Shown: positions 1 through 11,489, numbered from the stretch's first letter. The stretch is DNA of 64,000 nt from Gordius sp. MW1 (GCA_964036665.1 OZ038526.1:3348001-3412000); one strand, 5' to 3'. Translations and numbers: made by a program. The notes: generated by a model not told the origin, from the letters alone.

Positions 1-353
1 TTCTCTTTGACAACTAGTCAGTGAAAAGTTTTTCAAGCAACACCCCAACGGTGTCTAGGAAAAATGTCCTGTCTAGTCTGTCTGTCTTGTCCTGTCCAAT
101 TTCTTTCATTAAAGATTTAAACTTTTGGAAATATAAATCTAAATTTACAGTAACATTTAGTGTCTAAAAATAAGAAAACAATTTATATTATACATATTTT
201 GTTCAAAACATTTATGAATTGATACCCTGTTTGACCGTATTAAAAGGAGGAAAATATAAGAATCAGTATAATATGAGTCTGTTTATAGAAGGATAACAAT
301 CTATAATTTTTACTTGGCTATCGAATTAACTACAACCCAAAAATTTATACGGG
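1..353. other. AT-rich intergenic DNA, no gene seen
   Basis: No coding pattern or recognised repeat is visible. The stretch begins with short CTGTC-rich direct repeats (about 65-100) and then becomes plain AT-rich sequence up to the hAT insertion that follows. Confidence 0.5.
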
Positions 354-361
354 ATAGAATC

Positions 362-1153
362 CAGAGATCAGATTGCCCGGCCCGGCCCGCTGCCCGAACA
401 GGCCTGGCCCGCGGGCCGGGGGGTCGGGCCGGGCAACTGTCATAATTTTTTTTTTGGGCGGGCTCGGGCGGGCACGAAGAAGATAGGATTCGGGCAATTC
501 GGGCTTAATGAGATTTTTTAGATAGTGTATTTTTTTGTTACTTTTCATTAAATTGCATATGAAAATGCTAAAAAATCGCCATCCGTCCCCAAGTTATTTT
601 TACAATTTTTGCCAGAACCCCTTTATTTCCATCAAGTCTCTAGCTAGGTTATGGAAAGGATTAAAATATTTATATTTATGCAGCCCTTTCATTGTTCGTA
701 ACATGTGCCGTCTATACATAGTACAAAATCGTCACGCCCAAATTGATACAACGCCTAAAAGTGTTAAATTTCATTATAATATCATTTAATTTTTTTAATA
801 AATGATTTAACAAGGCATTCGCCTTTATTATTCCCTTATCACTTATCGCTATCGCAAAGCTCAAATATTTTAGAAAGACCAAATACTACGTTTTTTGACC
901 AATTATGATTAAAATTAAAGTACAAAAGTTTCATTTTAAAAATTCATTCGACTTTTAAATTCATGAAAGAATTTGAGGTCGCAAAATTTCGGGCCTAACA
1001 GGCAAATTTAATATTTCGGGCCGGGCATTTCGGGCAGCATTAATATTTCGGGCGGGCTCGGGTTGACACCAGAAGGGTTCGGGCGGGCAATGAGGTTAGA
1101 GAATTGAACCGGGCCGGGTTTGGGCAGAAAATTTCTAACAAATCTGACCTCTG
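362..1153. mobile_element. Non-autonomous hAT element, 792 bp
   Basis: The ends are short inverted repeats, CAGAGATCAGATT on the left and the complement of CAGAGGTCAGATT on the right. They are flanked by a perfect 8-bp direct duplication ATAGAATC at 354-361 and 1154-1161, which is the hAT hallmark. Just inside each end lie iterated GGCCCGGCCC/GGGCGGGCTCGGGC motifs (about 375-495 and 980-1125), and the core is AT-rich. No transposase is encoded; the short ORFs inside are not convincing. The element would have been moved in trans. The intact duplication supports the boundaries directly. Confidence 0.85.
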
Positions 1154-1161
1154 ATAGAATC

Positions 1162-1876
1162 ATAAAGTTAATATTTGTAGACCTATTTAATTCTTTCTGG
1201 GATTATATAAATATTATTGAATATAAATTGAAAATGACGTGGAAATATAGCTTCAAAAAGGATGATTTGACTTGGATCAGGTTCAAGTTTCAAATATGAA
1301 TATCGCGTCGACCTTAGGTTAAAATCGAAAAAAAGCGGCTTGCGTCTAACTTAACAGGACTCTTATGCATCATTTGTATGCAGTTCATGAAAGTATTATA
1401 TTTCAGTAATGCCCATTTAGCATTAATTTTGATATAACTTAAATAATAGGATTTAAGAAAAAGCGTGGAAATATGAATAAATTTATATTCAAGTCTCATC
1501 GGGTTTGGGTTGAAACTAAAAAACAATTTTTTGGGTTGAATGGGGTTCGAGTTAAAACGTTTAAGAAATTTAGGCTGTTTTGAGTTAAAAAAATTTATTT
1601 TGTAAAACTTTAGGAAGTTGTCAAGATTGGCTGACAAAATAAGAAATAATTTAAATGTCCTCGTAGATAAAATTTCATTCAAAAATAAGAGCAAATATTT
1701 CAACCGTGGGTTAAGCTTTATAAAATTCCCTAAATTAAAAGATCAACGGCTCGTTTTAAGATCATCATTCTCAGGGAAATTATTAGGGGAAAAATATAGA
1801 ATTTGTCAGAAATATAACAAAAATGGACACTTAGATTTTGACGAGCTTGGTCTAGTCTTCAGCCATTTATCACCAG
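1162..1876. other. AT-rich stretch with GGGTTGAA-type motif repeat
   Basis: Between about 1270 and 1610 the motif GGGTTTGGGTTGAA or GGTTCGAGTTAAA recurs at irregular spacing. Similar motifs occur at 6565-6640 and, on the other strand, at 52215-52335, so this looks like an old dispersed repeat. A 119-codon open frame at 1618-1977 has no ATG at its start and no recognisable similarity, so I do not call it a gene. Confidence 0.4.
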
Positions 1877-2024
1877 TAGGGAGCGTTCGTGGTGACGCGC
1901 GAAGCGAAAAAAGCGAAGTTAATTTTTGGGCTAATCAACCTCTTCATTTTTTATTAAAATCTTTGTGTTCATCGTGAAATTTACCATATATTAATAATAT
2001 TCATTGATAAAATTGTAATTATTA

Positions 2025-2876
2025 ATTGCTATGCAATTTATGGGCTCGTTTTTGGTTGTCCGTTGTCCGTTGTCCGTTGTCCGTCTACCCTCCCTATCTA
2101 TTTGCATTGGGTATATTAGGTTATCGATTTTTTAAATTAATGCATGAGAAAGAGGTGCCCCACCCCTCATCTCTATCAAGAGGTGCCCCACCCCTCATCT
2201 CTATCTCCCTCGCTTTCGGGCGGGGTCGGGTTTTAATTGCTACGTTAAATTAATGCATAAGTATATCTATATTTAAATTTTGGTAATTGCTATGCAATTT
2301 AACTAGTTTTGGGGTTAGAATCCCGGAGTTTTTTTTGACTCTTATGATTGTTCTTGTTACTATCATTGATAATAAGACTTTTTGGCCGTCCGCTGGCTGC
2401 TGACCAATGAAAAAAATGACCATTGGCCAAAATGTGAATCCGAGTTTATTTTTTCGTTTTTTTTTTGACTATTATGATTGTTCCTGTTACTACCATTGCT
2501 ATTATGACTTTTTGGCCGTCCGTTGGCTGCTGGAAAAAAATGACCATTGGCCAAAATGTAATTCGAAATTTTTTTTTTAGTTTTTTTTGACTATTATGAA
2601 TTTATATCCACTTTTACCGTGTCCTGGCTGCTGACCAATGGAAAAAAATGACCATTGGCCAAAATGTGATTCGAAAATTTTTTTAGTTTTTTTTGACTAT
2701 TATGAATTTATATCCACTTTTACCGTGTCCTGGCTGCTGACCAATGGAAAAAAATGACCATTGGCCAAAATGTGATTTGAAAATTTTTTTTTCGTTTTTT
2801 TTACTCTTATGAATTTATATCCACTTTTACCGTGTCCTGGCTGCTGACCAATGAAAAAAAATGACCATTGGCCAAA
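2025..2876 (+). repeat. Minisatellite-bearing repeat, copy A (3' truncated)
   Basis: The copy starts with the imperfect palindrome AATTGCTATGCAATT followed by TATGGGCTCG, a TCCGT-type microsatellite, and short direct repeats containing GAGGTGCCCCACCCCTCATC. A second AATTGCTATGCAATT-AACTAG segment is followed by GGTTAGAATCCCGG. From about 2325 it is a tandem array of 105-130-bp units, each with the hairpin CCAATGG/CCATTGG and the tag CTGGCTGCTGACCAATGG. The array breaks off at 2876 into unrelated AT-rich DNA. The same family recurs at 4155-5857, and inverted at 38459-43611 and 44770-46609. Confidence 0.75.
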
Positions 2877-3600
2877 TTTTATATATAACCTAAAAATTTA
2901 TTATAGATGGTCTAACAGACAGCCAACTATGTAATATATATTTTTAACCTTATAAATGCATATATATTTTTTTATTGGGTTAATATATTTTATTTAATTA
3001 GATTGTGATTTCATAGAAAACCTAAAAAGTAATATTTAAAAAAAATAATATAGGTATTAGATTCTAATTTACGATAAAATATATCGATAGAAACTAACAC
3101 AAAATTCGAAACCTCCTTCAAAGGTATAATCATAGCCCGTTATTTCTAATTAAATTGAATCTACTATTAAACTCAAACACGAATTGTACTTTATTAGATG
3201 GCGCGCGTAAGTTTATATAATTAGTAAAATTTTTCTACGTGTCATAGATATTACACCGCACGTGTGGCAGGGAAATGTCCGATATTTTTAAAATGAAAAG
3301 GTATTTTAGGAATCTGAAAAGGTTATTTTACCCCCGGCCGCCCTGGGCACCTACGGGTAAAGTTTCGAGCGAATCGGGCTGGTAGTTTAAGAATTTAGCC
3401 CTTTTTTAAAACTAAAAAAAAACTTTTTTTTTAATTTTTTTTTTACATTAAATTAATATTTTGTTTTTGTTAATACCATTGATAATATGACTTTTTGACC
3501 GTCCGCTGGCTACTGACCGACGAAATATATTGATTTTCTAAACATAAAACACAACTTTATTATTTCATTATCTATATAAATAACATAATAACTTCTGTTA
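2877..3600. other. AT-rich filler with one diverged minisatellite unit
   Basis: Mostly AT-rich and without coding signal. A short GC-rich patch sits near 3330-3385. One diverged minisatellite unit (GACCGTCCGCTGGCTACTGACC) is at about 3440-3525. It lies inside the inverted-ended block. Confidence 0.4.
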
Positions 3601-3608
3601 TTTTAAAG

Positions 3609-3680
3609 CCAGCATGGTATAGTGGTTATAGCGCCGGCTTGTGAACTGGAGGTGTGGCGTTCAAGTCAGGGAGGGGACAA
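3609..3680 (+). pseudogene. tRNA-like sequence (possible SINE head or tRNA pseudogene)
   Basis: A good A-box (TGGTATAGTGG) is followed 40-45 bases later by a weak B-box (GCGTTCAAGTC), the internal promoter layout of RNA polymerase III tRNA genes. The anticodon loop region reads CTTGTGAA, but the anticodon stem makes only about four pairs around an 8-base loop. The acceptor strands (GCCAGCA at the left, GGGAGGGGAC at the right) do not pair. A T-run follows. It is therefore more likely a decayed tRNA or a tRNA-derived SINE head than a working tRNA gene. Confidence 0.45.
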
Positions 3681-3689
3681 ATTTTTTTA

Positions 3690-4080
3690 TTAATTTTTTT
3701 AAATTAAATTAATATTTGTTCATGTTAATACCAATGATAATATGAATTTTTGACCGTCCGCTGGCTACTCACCAATAAAAAAATGACCATTGGCCAAATA
3801 AATCGAAATTTTTTTTCGTTTTTGAATTGGTTAACATTGATAATTACCCTATGTCCTCCCCTACAAGGGCCTATAACTAATTAACTAATTATTTTGCATC
3901 TAATACCCCCTATAGGCATTCTCGCCCCTTCCCACCTTTCTCGCCCATAAATTGCATAGCAAATATGCTACGTTTATACGGAGTATAGAAGAGTTCCCCC
4001 TTCCCCTCTTCCCTTCCCCTACTCCCCTTCCCTTCTCCCCCTTCCCACGAGGGCCGAAGGCCCGAGTTTTTATAAACATA
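3690..4080 (+). repeat. Minisatellite-bearing repeat, diverged 3' fragment
   Basis: One diverged unit with GACCGTCCGCTGGCTACTC and CCATTGGCC (3735-3810) is followed by the 3' part of the family: TAATACCCCCTATAGGCATTC, TTCTCGCCCATAAATTGCAT, a pyrimidine-rich CCTTCCCCT tract, and the terminal hairpin GGGCCGAAGGCCC then GAG. The end at about 4077 matches the 3' end of copy B. Confidence 0.65.
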
Positions 4081-4154
4081 TGAAATTATATAAAAAATGG
4101 ATACATACCAAATTCAATTTTTTAACCATTGAGCGAAATACAAAATGATTTGTA

Positions 4155-5857
4155 TTAATTGCTATGCAATTTATGGGCTCGTTTTTGGGTGTCCGTCCGT
4201 CCGTCCGTCCGTCCGTTGTATCCTCCCTATCTATTTGCATTGGGTATATTAGGTTATCGATTTTTTAAATTAAAGCATAAGAAAGAGGTGCCCCACCCCT
4301 CATCTCTATCTCCCTCGCTGTGTTATTTTTTAAATTAATGCATAAGAGGTGCCCCACCCCTCATCTCTATCTCCCTCGCTGTGTTATTTTCAAATTAATG
4401 CATAAGAGGTGCCCCACCCCTCATCTCTATCTCCTCGGTGTGTTATATATAAGATTTTTTAAATTAGCTATTATATAATAAACATAAATAAAAGTTGTTT
4501 ACTTTTAATTGCTATGCAATTTAACTAGTTTTTTAGTTAGAATCCCGGAGTTTTTTTTGAATCTTATGATTGTTCTTGTTACTATCATTGATAATAAGAA
4601 TTTTTGGCCGTCCGCTGGCTCCTGACCGATGGAAAAAATGACCATTGGCCAAAATGTGAATCGAAATTATTTTTTTCGTTTTTTTTGACTATTATGATTG
4701 TTCCTGTTCCTACCATTGCTATTATGACTTTTTGGCCGTCCGCTGGCTGCTGACCAATGTTATATAATAAACATAAATAAAAGTTGTTTACTTTTAATTG
4801 CTATGCAATTTAACTAGTTTTTGGGTTAGAATCCCGGAGTTTTTTTTTGACTCTTGTGATTGTTCTTGTTACTACCATTGCTATTATGACTTTTTGGCCG
4901 TCCGCTGGCTCCTGACCGATGGAAAAAATGACCATTGGCCAAAATGTGAATCGAAATTATTTTTTTCGTTTTTTTTGACTATTATGATTGTTCCTGTTCC
5001 TACCATTGCTATTATGACTTTTTGGCCCTCCGCTGGCTGCTGACCAATGGAATAAAATGACCATTGGCCAAAATGTAATTCGAAAAATTTTTTTTTTTTT
5101 TTTTTTTTTGACTATTATGAATTTATATCCACTTTTACCGTGTCCTGGCTGCTGACCAATGGAAAAAAATGACCATTGGCCAAAATGTGATTCGAAAATT
5201 TTTTTTTCGTTTTTTTTACTCTTATGAATTTATATCCATTTTTACCGTGTGCTGGCTGCTGACCAATGGAAAAAAATGACCATTGGCCAAAGTGAGCATC
5301 AAAATTTTTTTTTCCGTTTTTTGGCTATCATTAACTTATAGAGTATCTGTTGGTACTGACCAATAGAGAAAAAATGACCATTCGCCAAATTTTTTATTTT
5401 TTTAATTAAAAATTGTTCAAATTCAACAAAAAATTTCTCCCAACAATTCTGCAAATTCTTAACATTGTGATGTTTTATAATATAATGTTTGTTAGACCCA
5501 TAATCACTAAAGGCCATAAAAACTAATGTAATACGCAACTAGATGCAAACACTAAATCTAACCATAACCCTTGCCTATATTACATTTTGCCTATATTAAA
5601 TTTTGCCTATAAATGGAAAATTTGTATAAATAATTAATTAATCATTAGGCATTTAATACCCCCCTATAGGCATTCTCGCCCCTTCCCACCTTTCTCGCCC
5701 ATAAATTGCATAGCAAATATGATACGTTTATACGGAGTATAGATGAGTCGTCCCCCCTTCCCTTCCCCTCCTCCCCTTCCCCTTCCCTTCCCCTCCTCCC
5801 CTTCCCCTTCCCTTCTCCTTCCCTTCTCCCCCTTCCCACGAGGGCCGAAGGCCCGAG
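4155..5857 (+). repeat. Minisatellite-bearing repeat, copy B (near full length)
   Basis: In order: AATTGCTATGCAATTTATGG, a (TCCG)n tract, three direct GAGGTGCCCCACCCC units, two copies of the AATTGCTATGCAATTTAACTAG/GGTTAGAATCCCGG segment (about 4505 and 4797), and 105-130-bp minisatellite units to about 5400. A 3' domain then has TTGCCTATATTACA, TAGGCATTCTCGCCCC, an inverted TTGCATAGCAA box, a 90-bp pyrimidine tract and the terminal GGGCCGAAGGCCC hairpin. Both ends match the inverted copies C and D, which fixes the unit boundaries. Overlapping ORFs on both strands at 5645-5950 are caused by the low-complexity tract and are not genes. Confidence 0.75.
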
Positions 5858-6048
5858 TTCTTATTTGCGTTCGCTTTTTGCCGCGGGCGAAAATAATCGT
5901 CTGCGGTTTCACTATGAATCCCTTTATTTTCGTGATATATGATAAATTCACGATTGAATATAAAGATATTAATAAAAAAATGAAAAGTTTGATGAATTAG
6001 CCCAATAATTAACTTCGCTTTTTTTCTCACGAGTCATCACGAAGAGTT

Positions 6049-6682
6049 GCAGAGGCCATGGACTATATGAGGTAGGCTCGGACAAAATATAATCACACTA
6101 GTTCGATCCGACTCAAGGTCTGGGGTACGGCTTGAATCAATTGTTACCAATACACGAATCATAGGATTTTTTGCTTTAGAATAACTATACATACCTTATA
6201 TAAACCTTGTGCTCGTATGGTGCAAGTGTATTTTTTGCAATATATAATAAATGCTATGTTTTTTAATCATTATTGGTTAATAATAGTAATCAATGTAAGT
6301 ATAAATTTGTGAGGTAAAATGGATTTAATTTACATTTTGTTTAAAAGCTACTATTTAAAAAATGAAGTTGTCGTTGTGCTATGGGTGAGCCAAAATTAAA
6401 TTATTATTTGGGACTCTGTTTGGACCGTTACAAACAACGACATCGGACCCTAGTTGGGCTGTGGTTTTTGAAGAGGAACTATGCAGTGCTCTGTTCCCAA
6501 ACGCAAATCATATTACTTGATTCCAATTTCTTTCTGTTATTCCCAATGGTCGAGTGGGAAGTTTCATAAAATATTTCGGGTTCGGGTTGAAGATCTCAAA
6601 ATGCATTTGGGTCGGGTCGGGTCGAAGGTTATGAATTTCACAGCGATTTCTCAAATAAAATCAATATATATTTTATCGAATC
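6049..6682. other. Intergenic, GGGTCGGGTC motif patch
   Basis: No gene is seen. Between about 6565 and 6640 iterated GGGTTCGGGTTGAA and GGGTCGGGTCGGGTCGAA motifs occur, like those at 1500-1560 and (inverted) 52215-52335. Confidence 0.4.
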
Positions 6683-6930
6683 GGGGTCAAAATAGCAGAA
6701 AAAAACAGCAGAATTGGTCAGAACTGGTCAGAACAAGATTTTAGATAATCAATATATTAGAATTAAATCTCAAATGGGGAGGGAATTTGATGTGCATCTA
6801 ATCCTAACCCTGACCCTAACCTAAAACGCTGACCTAAAACACTAACCCAAACCTTAACCCTCCTGACCAATCTTGATCTGACCAGTTCTGACCAATTCTG
6901 CTGTTTTTTTTCTGCTATTTTGACCCGGTC
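6683..6930. mobile_element. Foldback MITE with about 50-bp inverted arms
   Basis: The left arm starts GGGGTCAAAATAGCAGAAAA and continues CAGCAGAATTGGTCAGAACTGG to about 6735. The right arm (about 6872-6928) carries the inverse: CCAGTTCTGACCAATTCTG, CTGTTTTTTTTCTGCTATTT and TGACCC. The centre (6740-6870) contains degenerate CCTAACCCTGACCCTAA-like sequence. It has no coding capacity. A short TTTTATC on both sides may be a target duplication, but this is weak. Confidence 0.65.
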
Positions 6931-8117
6931 CCATTTTATCTACTATCTTTTAAAATAATGCTCTTATACATACTATCTTATAGTTCGAAATGCATGCGTA
7001 ATTTATATCCTTCATTTGATTTATTTCATTACTTTAGTGACTTAAGAAATGTAAAATATATCAAAAAGAGAATATTATATTGTTTTGAGAAACATTTTAC
7101 CTATTAAATTCGCTTTTAATAAATTTTATGAAAATTTTATAAACTTGGAATTTTATAACTGTATATAATGGAGGCGTGGAGCTGTAACATTTTTTTTATC
7201 AATTCAAATTTAAGAATTTACGACTTTTTAAAAAGGTGGAGAGCTTATTCTTGTGCATATTCCACTTCAGCACTGTTAGCTCGTGAATTCTGGCCATCAA
7301 AGCTATTCAAGTAGTGACCCTGTAATTTTCTTTTCATTAAGATTAGTTCAGTCCGAGTCTGGTGCTTTAATTTTTGTTTCTCGTGCTAAAAAATGATGTA
7401 TTATAGGCCCTCGTAATTTATAAACACATTTTAAATCTAAAATCTGATTATATTATATATCAGCGATATAAAACAAGAAAAATTTAGATTAATGATTATA
7501 GTAAGAAACTTAAAACTATTTTTAATTATTTATTAAAAAACCTTACATTGCGGCTTAAAATAAATAGCCTTTTTGAATTTTTTAATTAGTAGTTTAATAT
7601 ATTTTAAAAAATATATAAAATATAATGATTATGGATAGCGAAAATTGATTAGCAAGCATCTATGTAAGCTAAACGAATTAACTCTTAAATATAATTAGGT
7701 AGTTTATAACTGTTTATAAAGAATTTGTTGGATACCAAGTCGGGCTAGCCTATCAAGCCCAATTACTCTTATGCCCGATTGGGCTCAAAAGTGATATAAA
7801 ATTAATTGCATAGCAATTAATAGAATTAAAAAAAAATTCTTCCTTATAAATGTTTGTTTATTGTTGTTTTGGATGTTCTGTCACCTTCTCTAAAAACCAC
7901 TCCAGTTATATTTATTTGCTCTTCCTCGTTTTTTGTAGAAAAATCTATAAAAATTGAATTTTGTATAACTTATCACCGCGAACGTCATACCAGGAACCTG
8001 CCTTCCAGAGTCGGCCTAACAACGAGATTGGGATGCCAGTATAGTATCACGCTCCGTCGCTTGCCTACGTTCGAGTTGTGATACTGTGCAGCATTTCATT
8101 CTCAGGTCACTTACGGC
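6931..8117. other. AT-rich intergenic DNA
   Basis: No gene is recognised. At 7735-7790 there is a short TCGGGC/GCCCGATTGGGCTC patch, and at about 7800-7830 an isolated ATTGCATAGCAATTAAT box of the kind that ends the minisatellite-bearing repeats. Confidence 0.4.
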
Positions 8118-8561
8118 CCGAGACTAGATATGCTCATCAACGCACAAAATGTGTACCCTTTTTCCACCATTTTGATGTGAATATGTTAAAGTGGTGGTCA
8201 TATAGAAATTAGTAATTTTCGCAAATTAAATAATCATAAAAAGGTAAATAAAAAATATTGAATTGGGTAGATATCAAAAATAGCATTTTAAATTTAATAT
8301 CATTTACACAATACATGAAAATTAAAAATGTAAAAAGTGCGCTTAAAGTTTGTTTAATAATATAGCGCCATCAATATTTTGTATAATAGTAATTTATTGA
8401 CGTTTGTTTTAATTTATAAACTAATGAGGAAGGTAAATTGACTGTTATAGGGCAAAATTACGTGGTTAAAATACACAAGTTGCGCTCTTCAAAATGGAGG
8501 AAAATTTGACACACAATTAACCATATGCAACATATGGCATGAGCAGTCTATCTAGTCTATG
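8118..8561. mobile_element. MITE with 8-bp TSD, family 1 copy 1 (444 bp)
   Basis: The right terminal sequence reads GCAGTCTATCTAGTCTATG. The left end carries its imperfect inverse, GAGACTAGATA then TGCTCAT. The flanks CTTACGGC (8110-8117) and CTTACGAC (8562-8569) form a 7/8 target duplication. It is about 85-90% alike by eye to 15812-16249, including the internal ATCAACGCACAAAATGTGTA and AACATATGGCATGAGCAG. No ORF. An 8-bp duplication fits the hAT or P superfamily. Confidence 0.75.
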
Positions 8562-8689
8562 CTTACGACCGACTCTGGTTACGAATGGTTTCAATGTATT
8601 TCAAGTAAATACTCAGGACTTCTGCTTTCAAATCCAGAAGTTTCGTATGCAATAGCTCTCCGCCTAGTTATTAAAGTTACCATAGGATA

Positions 8690-9185
8690 TCCCTGCAAAA
8701 TTTGCAACAAGGAATAAGATATCTGGGCTCATCACCCACTCCATTGCAAGTTAAACAAATATAGCTTTATCCGTCATCAAAAGATGAACGTTTTCATTCC
8801 ATCGGCTTTAGAAAAGGCCGGCACTCCTTCCATCTTCGAATCACCCGATCCTTCTTTAGAAGGTAGAATGCGTCCCGACGGAGCTTCTATGATCCCCTGG
8901 GCGAATTGTAAGTTCCTAGCTTGGGACTTTACCTGCATTGATATCTTCGCGCCAACTAATAATAATTTTAACCCACTTTCTTGTGCGGAAAATCGTAAAA
9001 CACTAAAATACCGAGCCATTGCTTAATCTGAAATTTTTATCCCAAGCTTCCTGTTCCGCTACTTTTGGCAAGAAAGCATTAGCAGTTTTTAAATCGATAG
9101 GAAACAGATCCCCTAAAGCTGAATACCCATTAAGCTTTATTTTACGTCAAAAAATCGGCATTTTAATAGCTAAATAGAATTACAA
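8690..9185 (+). pseudogene. Decayed C-terminal part of a reverse-transcriptase element
   Basis: The frame beginning near 8784 (80 codons) reads AGTPSIFESPDP, then GRMRPDGASMIPW and AWDFTCIDIFAP. This RPDG-x-S-x-IPW / WD-x-TC-x-D-x-x-A signature is familiar from the C-terminal region of a metazoan RT-bearing retroelement family. After a stop and frame change it continues with FGKKALAVFKSIG and LSFILRQKIGILIAK (to about 9175), also of that C-terminal region. Frameshifts and stops show it is dead. The matching RT core of the same kind lies at 12.5-13.6 kb on the other strand, so the two may be fragments of one rearranged element or of separate copies. Confidence 0.6.
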
Positions 9186-11489
9186 ATCTTTAACCGACAC
9201 ATGGCTCGTGTTGGCTATTGACGAATCTGATGAATAGATTTTATCTATATTATTTTATGCTCGTTTATTGTATATTTCATGTATCAATTTTAACTAATAA
9301 AAGCATAACACAAAAAAAGTAAAACAAAACGTGGTTATTTTAATTATCGAATTTTGAATACATTACAAAATTTTATTTAAAAAAGTCAAAGTCCTCCTAT
9401 TACGTAGGCCAATGTAAACAATTCTTTTATTTTTAATAGCTAAAGTTGTGGTTATTATGTATCGTTGAGACATTCATTTTTTATGACTCAATGTTCCTAA
9501 TTTTGAAAAATTAAGTTTATCTAGAGTAAATTATTATGGCTTAGTATTTTTCTGGTCTGTCAGGAAGAGATTTATCAAACGATTTCAAGACATGTTATTC
9601 AATGCACCCCATTCCCCCCCTCCCTCCAGTATGCCTGCATCGCAATATCCAACCTTTAGCTATAAAGATTCCGATTTAGGGACGCATAATACAACACTTG
9701 TTTTTCAAGTTTGCAAGAATTTTTATTTGGTCCACCAATAAAATTTTTAGATTAAATTTTTTCATCGGATTTTTGTCAGTTGAAAAACTGCACTGACACT
9801 CGTAAAATAAGAAATACTTATGAGAGAGGGATTTATGCCTAAAACTTCCTTAGCCACCCCCCCCCCCCCTTACAGTTACTCATATATTATTAATTATTTC
9901 CCCCAAATATCTGGACAAATCAATAATAATTGGTTTGGTGTCAAAAATAGTAATATCAAACAAACAAAATTAGTTAACTTTTTCAGGATTAATGTTAGCA
10001 GGAATACTTTAAATATAACCTTATTCATATCAAAGGTATGCAAATATAAACTCTCTTGACCTAATCTCGGTCCGGCAGGCCCAGTTTTATTTTGCCCTAC
10101 TGTCAAGTTGCTAACCTTGCCGGTATCGCCCAAAAAAGTCTAATTTAATATGTATAATGTTCGGCCCGCTCTGCCCGAATAATGTCTTAAATTTTTTTTA
10201 AACATGAATATTTGTGGTCTGCTGCCTATTTTCATAATAAACATCGAAAACCCGAATTTCCATAAAGCTGGACGACAAACTAGCACATGTTTAGATAAAT
10301 CCCGGATTACATAAATTGGGTTGGTCCGAAATGATGTGCTTGGCTCCATTCAATCCAAATGTTTATCATTATAAACCAAGTCTTTTGACATATGCTATTC
10401 TTTCAGGTCTCGAACTTCTTTAAATAACGAGGATAAAGTATTGATTGCATAGGCATCAGCATCATTCTAAGTTTCTAAGTATGTTCTAACTAATAAGATC
10501 CTTAATAAAGTAAGGTAACTAGAAAGAGTTTGTAGATTGGCTTTGTGCAAATCAGTAGCCGGCTGGGCTTGCCCAAAAGAAAATAGGTTCCAGCCTCAGC
10601 CCGCCCAAATTCATTTTATAGATAGAGTCCAAGGGCCCGACTGAAACTGGGTAAGTTAGGGCATGGACACAGGTTCATATCGTGTTTTTAATAGTCTACC
10701 TGATTAATAAGAGATCAAGAAAAAGAACTATATATAAATAAATGGTATCTTAAATTGCGTAATTACTTTTACATTTATTAAATGTTGCCAAAAGGATCAT
10801 TAATTTCGCATACCCTGGAGAAATTATATCTTTTCCATAATGTAATAATGTCTCACATTATTATTCCTTTGACAAACGAAATTGGTGCAAAAACAAAATA
10901 TATATTTTACGTTTTTTGTAACTATATAATGCCTTCCTGATGTGATTGCCCTGGTGTTACTTTCATTATGCTAGTTTTGGTTGAAATCATATATGCCAAT
11001 TAAGCTTATTCATTAACAATTATCCCAACACCATGGAACCGGTTAGCCTTAGCACAACAGACCGATGCGAAAAGATGAGAAGACCGAAAATAAGTTACTG
11101 TTGGTAGACATTATATGTGCTAATTAAGCCTTTTAATTTACAATAATCCCAATACCCTTAGAACCTGTCGTCATAGTACAAAATAAACAAAAAGACCAGA
11201 CGTTTTCACGCTTTTTGGTCCTGAGGATTTGACCTTAACTATGAATTCACCATGGTCATCTTCGCCCAAGCCTCATGGTCAATGCAGACAACAAAAAAAC
11301 TAAAAATATTCCAGCCTTTCGGACACGGTCCTCATTCTCGTGGAGGCTACAAAATCGGCAACTTAGGCACCAAAGCTCTCGCTTTCCTCAAATAGATTGG
11401 AAAGACTGAATATTCCTTTAGAATCAGTCAAAAGAAAACAATGAAAATCATTTAATCAAACACGATTTCTAAACACTCAGTTTAAATGT
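9186..11489. other. AT-rich intergenic DNA with repeat fragments
   Basis: No gene is recognised. Visible pieces are poly-C tracts at about 9613 and 9856 (like those inside the ATGGGCGTAGCCAG MITEs), GGCCCGCTCTGCCCGAAT-type patches at 10060-10180 and 10555-10660, and a roughly 118-bp tandem duplication at about 10985-11200 (AATTAAGC...AATTATCCCAACACC...GAACC repeated with changes). Small ORFs at 9820-10349 have no recognisable content. Confidence 0.4.

Larger units (their letters stand above)
1880..6048. mobile_element. Composite block with long imperfect terminal inverted repeats (about 4.2 kb)
   Basis: The left end (about 1884-2000) and the right end (about 5930-6045) are inverted copies of each other. 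Both contain, in complementary orientation, AAGCGAAGTTAATT followed by TTGGGCTAAT, then TTCATTTTTT, a run like ATCTTTGTGTTCA, CGTGAA and CATATAT, giving arms of roughly 115-130 bp. The interior holds two or three copies of the minisatellite-bearing repeat annotated separately and a tRNA-like sequence. No transposase ORF is present. I could not see a convincing target-site duplication. Long inverted arms around non-coding cargo fit a Mutator-like or foldback-type non-autonomous transposon, but the class is inference. Confidence 0.55.

Noticed and set aside
1618..1977. 119-codon plus-strand ORF
   Set aside because: Starts at TTG, has AT-driven composition, no similarity, and runs into the inverted end of the repeat block.
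3609..3680. Functional tRNA-His
   Set aside because: GTG can be read in the anticodon region, but stems do not pair and the loop has 8 bases; kept only as tRNA-like.
5645..5951. Several overlapping ORFs on both strands with Gly/Arg/Glu or Pro/Ser runs
   Set aside because: Low-complexity purine/pyrimidine tract of the repeat's 3' domain; open in all frames for lack of stops, not coding.
8784..9026. Intact small gene of 80 aa
   Set aside because: Matches the C-terminal region of an RT family and continues past its stop in other frames, so it is a retroelement remnant.
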